A DNA stretch of 5,953 nucleotides from contig JAFUWM010000353.1 in assembly GCA_017483425.1 (NCBI GenBank), forward strand, positions 1 to 5,953. Direction: 5' to 3'. Positions 1 through 5,321 of this stretch are shown in pieces. This DNA is from Lachnospiraceae bacterium. GTDB lineage: Bacteria; Bacillota; Clostridia; Lachnospirales; Lachnospiraceae. The notes beneath the pieces were generated by a model, which was given only the letters and a program-made list of their open reading frames with translations, did no database searches and was not told the origin of the DNA. The position numbers and the translations under genes were made by a program. Position 1 is the first letter of the stretch; the number at the start of each line of letters is the position of its first letter.

Positions 1-1643
1 ACATGGTTATTCCATGTGTTTACGGTCCATGTATCCGCCGCGCTGTCAAAGACATCATGCCTGCTCCTTAAGCCCTGAAGCCTTCTTACAGCCGTAAAGA
101 TCCTGCCCTCTCTCGTAGTCTTGCTCTTCCGCTTTTTCGCATCTTCCCATGAGAAGCTCCCCCTGTGAAGATATCTGCTGTCGTCTCTTTTTAAGGGATC
201 ATCATGGTATGTATAATCGTTCAACTCCCCTATCTCGTCACCGGAATATAAAACCGGTATCCCGGACAAGGTCAGAAGAAAGGCATGCAGCATTATATCA
301 AGTCTGATGCCGCGCTCAAGCTTGTCCTTATCCTGCTCGTATTCCGCAGCCTCTATGCCGCAGAGTGACGCCGTGGTGCCGCAGAGCCTTGCATCCCCGA
401 GTCTCGGATCGTCATTATAAAGCTCGCCCCTCGACTCACTCCCGAATATATAGCCTCTGAAGTAATCATTTAAGTATTTTTTATGTGATACCTCATCTAT
501 TCCAAAAGCCTTGAGGAACGGATAATCGAGTCCCCAGCCGATATCATCATGGCATCGCAGATAATTAAGGAATATATACTCTTTTGGCAGGGCAAACACC
601 TTGCCGAGCTGGTCGGACAAAAGCCTCACGTCACCTGTTGCCACGGTATGCCATGTACTCGCCATCGTGGTTACATTATACAGCAGATGACACTCGGGCT
701 TTTCCACGGAGCCGAAGTAAGGCACGACCTCTCTTGGTTCCATGACCACCTCTCCTAAAAGAAGCGTGCCGGGACATACTATTTCCGAAGCTATATGCAT
801 CATACGCACAAGCACGTGTACCTCGGGCAGATTACGGCAGTTGGTCCCGAGCGTCTTCCAGATATAAGGAGTCGCATCAAGGCGCACTATATCCACGCCG
901 CAGTTGCAGAGATAGAGCATGTTCTCCGTCATATCGTTAAAAACAACGGGATTTCTATAGTTAAGATCCCACTGGTAAGGATAGAAAGTCGTCATCACGA
1001 CCTTACGCGCCTCCTCGCACCAGGTGAAATTGCCGGGTGCCGTGGTAGGAAATACCTGCGGGACATATTTTTCATATTCATTGGGTATGGACCAGTCGTC
1101 ATAGAAGAAATACCGGCTCTGCGCCTCAGGATCGCCCTGCTTCGCTTTCACGGCCCACTCATGATCCTCGCTTGTATGGTTCATCACGAAATCAAGGCAT
1201 ACGCTTATGCCCTGCTCATGGCAGTCCTCCGCCAGCGCGGAAAGATCCTCTATATCTCCGAGCTTTGGCTCGACGGAGCGGAAGTCAGATACCGCGTATC
1301 CTCCGTCGCTCCTTCCCTCGGGGCTTTTTAATATGGGCATGAGGTGCAGGTAGTTTATACCTGTTTCCTTAAGGTAAGGCAGATGCTCCCTCACGCCCTC
1401 AAGGTTTCCCGCAAAGCAGTCGGCATACATAAGCATGCCGAAGCGTTTATTATCCCGATACCAGTCAGGAGACGCAGTCCGCTTTTTATCCCATTTTTTA
1501 AGTCTGGGACTGCGCTCCTTATGATATCGTTTGAGCATATCGCAAAAGTAATCAAACGCTGCCCTATTCTCGCCATAAAGGCTGAAATAGTGCCATTTTA
1601 ACTCATCGTAGTAAGTGTTTAACCTTTTTTCAAACTCAGTCAT
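1..1643 (-). CDS. Amylosucrase-like GH13 (subfamily 4 type) sucrose-acting enzyme, C-terminus cut by window edge
   Basis: Translating the minus strand from the ATG at 1643 gives 547 open codons running off the window. The protein aligns through its length with Neisseria polysaccharea amylosucrase (NpAS, compared from memory). Visible motifs: YADCFAGNLEG (73-83), YLHLMPILKSPEGRSDGGYAVS (98-119, in part the subsite -1 loop with D113 and Y116), DFVMNHTS (151-158), nucleophile D256 in VDIVRLDA, acid/base E298 in LLGEVV, and transition-state Asp D366 in RCHDDIG. R490 in DDSRYLHR would pair with D113, the salt bridge that closes the glucosyl pocket in amylosucrase and sucrose hydrolase. There is no signal peptide, so it should be cytoplasmic. 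Family role: cleave sucrose, release fructose, and transfer glucose to an alpha-glucan, or hydrolyse. An in-frame TAA six bases upstream leaves this ATG as first start, but no strong ribosome site precedes it; coupling to permease 2 (16 bp away) is likely. Roughly 80-100 residues of the C-terminal beta domain are missing. Sucrose hydrolase is the main alternative. Confidence 0.9.
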   Translation of the reverse strand, partial: MTEFEKRLNTYYDELKWHYFSLYGENRAAFDYFCDMLKRYHKERSPRLKKWDKKRTASPDWYRDNKRFGMLMYADCFAGNLEGVREHLPYLKETGINYLHLMPILKSPEGRSDGGYAVSDFRSVEPKLGDIEDLSALAEDCHEQGISVCLDFVMNHTSEDHEWAVKAKQGDPEAQSRYFFYDDWSIPNEYEKYVPQVFPTTAPGNFTWCEEARKVVMTTFYPYQWDLNYRNPVVFNDMTENMLYLCNCGVDIVRLDATPYIWKTLGTNCRNLPEVHVLVRMMHIASEIVCPGTLLLGEVVMEPREVVPYFGSVEKPECHLLYNVTTMASTWHTVATGDVRLLSDQLGKVFALPKEYIFLNYLRCHDDIGWGLDYPFLKAFGIDEVSHKKYLNDYFRGYIFGSESRGELYNDDPRLGDARLCGTTASLCGIEAAEYEQDKDKLERGIRLDIMLHAFLLTLSGIPVLYSGDEIGELNDYTYHDDPLKRDDSRYLHRGSFSWEDAKKRKSKTTREGRIFTAVRRLQGLRSRHDVFDSAADTWTVNTWNNH

Positions 1644-1659
1644 CTTTTATCAGCTTATA

Positions 1660-2532
1660 TCAGCCCTTTACAGCACCCTCTATCATTCCGCTCATGATCT
1701 GCTTCTGGGCGAAGAGGAAGATAACTATCATAGGTACTATCGCGAGCAGTGCCGCCGCAAGGATCATGTTCCACTCCTTAACGTAAGATCCGACGAAAGC
1801 CTGAACCGCGACCGGAAGTGTCTTTACCCTGCCGTTCTGTCCCAGCATCATGGAAGGAAGCAGATAGTCATTCCAGATCCACATGCCGTTGAGGATCGTA
1901 ACCGTCGTGATGACCGGCTTTAAGAGCGGGAATATAACCTTGAAGTAGATCTGCTCGGGTGCGCATCCGTCTATGGAAGCCGCTTCCTCGAGATCAAAGG
2001 GTATGCCCTTGATAAAGCCTGTAAGAATGAACACAGTCATGGCTCCGCCGAAGCCGCAGTACGCGAATACTATGCCGGGGATCGACTGAAGCATCGAGAT
2101 GCCTACAAACTTACCGACATCACGGAACGTGGCGATAAGGGGAAGCATGACGACCTGGAAAGGTATGATCATGGATGCTATGAATGTGAAATAGATAGCC
2201 ATAGCCCATTTCTTTTTATTATTACGGCAGATGACCCAGCCTGCCATGCCGCCGAATACCGCAAGAAATATAAGCGACAGGAAAGTGATGACTACCGAGC
2301 ATGTAAACGCATCCCAGAAAAGGAAGTGCGTATTATTTATAACGTCAACCAGGTTCTTTATGAGCTGACTGAAGCTTATGCCGTTTAACCCGATAGGATT
2401 GGACGTGATATCGTTAGTCGTCTTGCATGAGTTTATAACGACCAGATAAAACGGAAACAGCACATATATAGCGATTATAATAGCTATGATCAGCCTTATA
2501 ACGACTGTGGAAGTCTTTTCTTTTCTGCCCAT
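1660..2532 (-). CDS. CUT1-family ABC sugar permease, MalG-type
   Basis: Inner-membrane subunit of a carbohydrate ABC importer, 290 residues, the usual length for MalG-type proteins. Hydrophobic segments lie at about 11-34, 75-100, 110-135, 150-175, 205-225 and 257-276, fitting six membrane helices. The cytoplasmic EAA loop that docks the ATPase is clear at 182-205 (EEAASIDGCAPEQ, then the I-FPLLKP ending). The C-terminus (FAQKQIMSGMIEGAVKG) is the hallmark ending of this family. The start ATG shares one base with the TAA of permease 1 (TAATG), and a near-perfect AAGGAGGTG lies eight bases upstream inside that gene, so translation is coupled and start choice is firm. Substrate cannot be read from the sequence; the amylosucrase-like gene immediately downstream suggests sucrose or a related glucoside. 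Confidence 0.95.
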   Translation of the reverse strand: MGRKEKTSTVVIRLIIAIIIAIYVLFPFYLVVINSCKTTNDITSNPIGLNGISFSQLIKNLVDVINNTHFLFWDAFTCSVVITFLSLIFLAVFGGMAGWVICRNNKKKWAMAIYFTFIASMIIPFQVVMLPLIATFRDVGKFVGISMLQSIPGIVFAYCGFGGAMTVFILTGFIKGIPFDLEEAASIDGCAPEQIYFKVIFPLLKPVITTVTILNGMWIWNDYLLPSMMLGQNGRVKTLPVAVQAFVGSYVKEWNMILAAALLAIVPMIVIFLFAQKQIMSGMIEGAVKG

Positions 2533-3599
2533 TACAGCTCCACCTCCTTCGAATTGGAAATACGCACCTGCAGGATGGATACAGCCGCGAGGATAATGAA
2601 GAACAATACTGCCTTAGCCTCGCCAAGCGCGTAATTATCCTTGATGACCGCGGTATTGTAGATATTCAGCGCAAGCATCTCGGTTCCGTTTGTAAGATAT
2701 GCGCCCATGAAATCCGCCACCGAACCCGTACCGTTTGTCAGGGCAAGGTTCACGTCGAACTGCTTGAAAGCCGAGGTCAGTGTAAGGAAAGTACATATCG
2801 TGATAGTCGGAGCTATCATAGGGATCTTTATCTGGAAAAGCGTCTGGATCGGTGTGGTTCCGTCTATAGCCGCTGCCTCCAGCACATCACCCGGTACAGT
2901 GTTCAGACCCGTGATATAGATCAGCATGATATACCCGGCATACTGCCAGACATAAACTATTATTATCGCAACAAACGCCGTGCTCGTTTCCGCAAGCATC
3001 GAGTATCTGTTGCCCGATATCGCTGTCGTGAGCTTGGTCACAACATTGGCGAATATGAACTGCCAGATGTAGCCCAGCACGATACCGCCGATAAGATTGG
3101 GCAGGAAGTAGGACGCGCGGAAGAATCCGAGACCCTTTATCTTAGAAGTACAAAGCAGAGCCAGCAGAAAAGCGACAACGTTTACCATTATCATATTTAC
3201 AACAACGAAAAGGAACGTGATAAGTATCGACCAGATGAAGCTCGGCTGCTGGAACATCTTGATATAATTGTCAAAGCCGACTTCCTTGGTAAAACGGATA
3301 CCGTCCCAGTTAGTGAATGAGTATCTGATACCGAGTATCAGAGGAATACTGACGGTTACTAGAAATGCGAAAAGCAACGGAAACAGGAACACGATGTTCA
3401 TTAGCGTCCTGTGATACTTAAGCGTCGGAAAGATGAAAAGCCCGACAAGCATTCCGATAATGCCTATGACCAGAAATGCTCCTCTGTAGGTCACGCCGGA
3501 TTTGCTCGCATCCATGATCAGTGAAATGATCAGAAGCGCCGCGCCGCCGATAAGACAGACAAATGAAGCCAGTTTTCTGCTCATCGAAAAATCACTCAT
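2532..3599 (-). CDS. CUT1-family ABC sugar permease, MalF-type, with N-terminal membrane extension
   Basis: First permease subunit of the importer, 355 residues. Core helices lie near 68-90, 122-148, 163-185, 209-231, 262-280 and 330-346. The EAA loop is at 241-261 (EAAAIDGTTP, then IKIPMIAP), the contact for the ATPase. Two further hydrophobic segments at about 11-29 and 39-57 precede the core, making the protein longer than the common six-helix form of about 290-310 residues and suggesting eight helices. The ATG at 3599 is preceded by GAGAGGGGG six bases upstream, which favours it over Met6. Gene order binding protein, permease, permease is typical of CUT1 systems such as MsmEFG. It is separated from the binding-protein gene by 131 bp with a strong hairpin, which may lower its expression relative to the binding protein. 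Confidence 0.95.
   Translation of the reverse strand: MSDFSMSRKLASFVCLIGGAALLIISLIMDASKSGVTYRGAFLVIGIIGMLVGLFIFPTLKYHRTLMNIVFLFPLLFAFLVTVSIPLILGIRYSFTNWDGIRFTKEVGFDNYIKMFQQPSFIWSILITFLFVVVNMIMVNVVAFLLALLCTSKIKGLGFFRASYFLPNLIGGIVLGYIWQFIFANVVTKLTTAISGNRYSMLAETSTAFVAIIIVYVWQYAGYIMLIYITGLNTVPGDVLEAAAIDGTTPIQTLFQIKIPMIAPTITICTFLTLTSAFKQFDVNLALTNGTGSVADFMGAYLTNGTEMLALNIYNTAVIKDNYALGEAKAVLFFIILAAVSILQVRISNSKEVEL
2541..2549 (-). promoter_or_regulatory. Shine-Dalgarno site of permease 2, embedded in permease 1
   Basis: The minus strand reads AAGGAGGTG, then eight bases, then the ATG at 2532. This is close to the perfect anti-16S complement. It lies within the last codons of permease 1 (..KEVEL stop), so the terminating ribosome sits on the next start. 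It fixes the permease 2 start. Confidence 0.9.
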
Positions 3600-3650
3600 A
3601 CATATCCCCCTCTCTTTTGATGAACCAAAGTTTCCTTCTCTTCTTTATAT

Positions 3651-3701
3651 ATTGCTTTTTATAAACAGGGCAGGAGCACGGTGCCCCTGCCCTGAAGCAA
3701 T
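3651..3701 (-). other. Intergenic bulged hairpin between binding-protein and permease genes (RNA stabiliser or attenuator candidate)
   Basis: A 9-bp perfect arm pair, CAGGGCAGG (3666-3674) and CCTGCCCTG (3686-3694), encloses GCA/TGC pairing near the loop after one mismatch. Outside it a second arm pair, ATTGCTT (3651-3657) and AAGCAAT (3695-3701), extends the stem with an eight-base bulge (TTTATAAA, 3658-3665) on one side. In the minus-strand transcript the bulge lies on the 3' side and there is no run of U after the GC-rich stem, so a classic intrinsic terminator is doubtful. Hairpins at this place in sugar ABC operons often protect the abundant binding-protein message or allow partial read-through; that role here is inferred. 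Confidence 0.6.
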
Positions 3702-3730
3702 TCTTTAGTTCTTACTTAAAACAACTGCTT

Positions 3731-5071
3731 TTAGTTCTCCGCGTAGTAGGTCTTGATAACCTGACCTATCGTGCTTACGAAGCCGTCCGCATCGAGCTTG
3801 CCCTGTGCATAGTCTGCGAATACCTGGCAGGTCTCATTCTGAAGGCCGTCTTTCTTAAGCATTGTGTGCCAGCCTGAAGTCTTGCCGGAATCCATGTATG
3901 ACTTGATGCTTGTGTAGAAAGGATCAGCCGCGTCAAACTTGCAGTCTGAGAACGGGCTTATAAGTCCTGCGTCGTTTACAAGGATGTCCTGTGCGGAATC
4001 ATCTGATACCCACTGAAGGAATGCCTTTGCCGCGTCTACATTGCCGTCAGAGTATGCAACCCAGTAGCTCGGAGGTCCTGCGATTATAGTATCAATGCCA
4101 TCCTCGAATGCATAAGGAGCAAATCCCATTGAGAAGCCTGAATAGTTCTCATTTGATGTAACGGTTCCGTTGATCCAGTTACCCTGTGTAACGAAAGCAT
4201 ACTTGCCTTCCGCAAAGCCCTTGACCTGATTGTCATAAGTGCCGTCTACAAGGAGGTCGGGATCTGAGTAATCATTCATCATGCCGACAAACTCAGCGAA
4301 ATCCTTCATTCTTGCTTCATCGATCTGTCCGCCGTCATTAAGGAGATCTATGTATGTCTTGTCATCCTGCTTCAAGCCTGCGTCAAGATACTGTCCGAAT
4401 ACATGGGTACCTGATGACCAGCCAAGGTTTGCAGGCTCTGCGCACCAGCCGAATACAGCCGTAAGTCCGAGATCAGCCTTCTGGGAATCGATCTTCTCGA
4501 CTGCTTCCTTCCATGCTGCAGGGCTTGTAAGGCTCGCGGGATCAACCCCTGCCTTCTCAAGTACGTCTCCGTTGTATGCAAGAGCCGTAGCCTCTACCGT
4601 GTAAGGGAATCCTATAACTCCCATGGTATCATGTGTAAGCTCGTAATCCGTATCATCCGTCCATGCCTCGCCTGTGAAATCAACGAGCATGCCGTCCCAT
4701 GTGTCAGCCTGGTTAGCCTCGATGACGAAGATGTCGGGCATGTTGTCAGCCTGATACATCTTTTTGAGCTCATCTGATGCGCTTGTGTCACCACCGATGG
4801 TCTCAACAGTTACGTTTGCTCCTGTCTCTTCCTTGTACTTCTTGGCAAGATCCTGAAGCTGGTTGTCGATCTCGGGCTTACCGTTAAGAAGCCTGATGCC
4901 GTCTCCGGTGTCAGCTGCCGAAGTGTCTGCTGCATCAGCCGTATCAGCCGCGTCATCCGCTGCTCCGCTGTCTGCTGCAGCGTCTGTTGAAGTAGCTGCC
5001 GACCCGCCACATGCGGTCAGTCCAACTGCCATTACACCGGCCATGATCAATGCAATAAGTTTCTTTTTCAT
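3731..5071 (-). CDS. Extracellular sugar-binding lipoprotein of the ABC importer (SBP family 1)
   Basis: 446 residues, normal size for family 1 solute-binding proteins. A short positive start (MKKK) and hydrophobic segment lead to lipobox LTAC with lipidation Cys21, so the mature protein should be anchored to the outer face of the membrane. Residues 22-58 form a low-complexity Ala/Asp/Thr/Ser linker. The folded part begins near residue 59 with LLNGKPEIDNQLQDLAKKYK, followed by MPDIFVIEANQADTW (111-125), the usual first lobe pattern. Later, a segment with EGKYAFVTQGNWINGT and AGPPSYWVAYS fits the family's ligand-binding hinge region and is rich in aromatics that could stack on sugars. AAGGAGAGG lies four bases before the ATG (core AGGAG seven bases away). 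It is the first gene of the operon. The ligand is unproven; sucrose or a related glucoside is inferred from the downstream enzyme. Confidence 0.95.
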   Translation of the reverse strand: MKKKLIALIMAGVMAVGLTACGGSAATSTDAAADSGAADDAADTADAADTSAADTGDGIRLLNGKPEIDNQLQDLAKKYKEETGANVTVETIGGDTSASDELKKMYQADNMPDIFVIEANQADTWDGMLVDFTGEAWTDDTDYELTHDTMGVIGFPYTVEATALAYNGDVLEKAGVDPASLTSPAAWKEAVEKIDSQKADLGLTAVFGWCAEPANLGWSSGTHVFGQYLDAGLKQDDKTYIDLLNDGGQIDEARMKDFAEFVGMMNDYSDPDLLVDGTYDNQVKGFAEGKYAFVTQGNWINGTVTSNENYSGFSMGFAPYAFEDGIDTIIAGPPSYWVAYSDGNVDAAKAFLQWVSDDSAQDILVNDAGLISPFSDCKFDAADPFYTSIKSYMDSGKTSGWHTMLKKDGLQNETCQVFADYAQGKLDADGFVSTIGQVIKTYYAEN

Positions 5072-5122
5072 AAGACCTCTCCTTTTCTTTGTTTAATATT
5101 ATTGCAATTAACGTTCGTTTGT

Positions 5123-5140
5123 AACTTTTCCGCATAAGTT
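5123..5140. promoter_or_regulatory. Operator-like palindrome O1 (LacI-family type)
   Basis: AACTTTTCCGCATAAGTT is an imperfect palindrome with AACTT/AAGTT ends and a central CpG, the layout typical of LacI-family operators, whose centre is opened by the regulator's hinge-helix leucine. Its reverse complement matches O2 at 16 of 18 positions. It overlaps the P2 -10 box and would cover about -8 to +10 of that promoter. Binding by the adjacent regulator is inferred. Confidence 0.7.
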
Positions 5141-5176
5141 TATATCATTTCATTTGAATTTTTGTAACTTATGCGG
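5130..5176 (-). repeat. 11-bp perfect inverted repeat; 5' leader stem-loop
   Basis: CCGCATAAGTT (5130-5140) is the exact reverse complement of AACTTATGCGG (5166-5176), with 25 bases between. The arms are halves of O1 and O2. A minus-strand transcript starting near 5178 would carry both arms and could form an 11-bp stem almost at its 5' end. The repeat is seen directly; an RNA role is inference. Confidence 0.65.
5139..5144 (-). promoter_or_regulatory. Candidate second promoter P2 of the transport operon (extended -10)
   Basis: The minus strand reads TGATATAAA, an extended -10 (TG-N-TATAAA) with the hexamer at 5139-5144. A partial -35, GTTACA, lies 18 bases upstream (5163-5168) and overlaps O2. 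Predicted start is near 5132, giving a leader of about 60 bases to the binding-protein ATG. O1 lies over the start point. Promoter use is unproven. Confidence 0.4.
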
Positions 5177-5183
5177 TTAAGTT
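5166..5183. promoter_or_regulatory. Operator-like palindrome O2 (LacI-family type)
   Basis: AACTTATGCGGTTAAGTT has AACTTA/TAAGTT arms and a central CpG. It lies 43 bp from O1 centre to centre, about four helical turns, so both would face the same side of the DNA. It starts just past the P1 -10 box and covers the predicted start point, a usual place for repression. Confidence 0.75.
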
Positions 5184-5184
5184 G

Positions 5185-5190
5185 ATTATA
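5185..5190 (-). promoter_or_regulatory. Candidate main promoter P1 of the transport/amylosucrase operon (-10 box)
   Basis: A perfect TATAAT lies on the minus strand at 5185-5190. No good -35 is seen at 16-18 bases (AATAGA at 17). Predicted start is near 5178, inside O2, with a leader of about 107 bases before the binding-protein gene. The tight placement against O2 supports a repressed promoter, but the weak -35 limits certainty. Confidence 0.55.
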
Positions 5191-5305
5191 AGGTAACATA
5201 CATAACCTCTATTTTGCAACCCTTTTTTTATAATTAGTCATTTTGCACATCGATCCTCTTTTCAGATTGTACGTTATGCCTTAAACCTTTTCGCGGGATT
5301 TTTTG

Positions 5306-5314
5306 TGATACAAT
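5306..5314 (+). promoter_or_regulatory. Extended -10 promoter of the LacI-family gene, implying a leaderless mRNA
   Basis: TGATACAAT at 5306-5314 matches the extended -10 form (TG-N-TACAAT, one mismatch to TATAAT). Only seven bases separate it from the ATG at 5322, so transcription would begin at about 5320-5322, at or next to the start codon. No Shine-Dalgarno sequence is seen before the ATG, which agrees with a leaderless message. No convincing -35 is present. Confidence 0.55.
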
Positions 5315-5321
5315 TCTTTCC

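Noticed and set aside
795..1331. 178-codon open frame on the plus strand
   Set aside because: It lies wholly antisense to the amylosucrase-like gene, whose catalytic motifs are intact; the plus-strand translation has no recognisable domain and no ribosome site was seen.
1..1643. Sucrose phosphorylase or oligo-1,6-glucosidase identity for the GH13 gene
   Set aside because: The SDGGYAVS loop, the DDSRYLHR arginine and the N-terminal helical region match amylosucrase; sucrose phosphorylase (GH13_18) and oligo-1,6-glucosidases lack this set.
549..1923. Other plus-strand open frames (549-758, 1344-1601, 1615-1923)
   Set aside because: All are shadows of the enzyme and permease 2 genes on the minus strand, with compositions unlike real proteins.
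3666..3694. Intrinsic terminator ending the binding-protein transcript
   Set aside because: In the minus direction the stem is followed by TTTATAAAAAGC and not a U-run; it is reported as a hairpin of uncertain role.
5101..5124. Possible CcpA cre site around TTGCAATTAACGTTCG
   Set aside because: The spacing between TTGCAA and the CG is three bases too long for the cre consensus.
4372..5135. Several short minus- and plus-strand frames within the binding-protein gene
   Set aside because: They overlap an unmistakable lipoprotein gene in other frames; the Ala/Ser-rich and Arg/Gln-rich translations come from the repetitive linker DNA.
5229..5234. Perfect TATAAT on the plus strand as regulator promoter
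   Set aside because: No -35 at 16-18 bp and no TG extension; the site sits in an AT-rich run, and the extended -10 at 5306 is a better candidate.
5266..5271. TACAAT on the minus strand as another operon promoter
   Set aside because: The -35 position reads GCGAAA and the leader would be nearly 190 bases; P1 and P2 fit the operators better.
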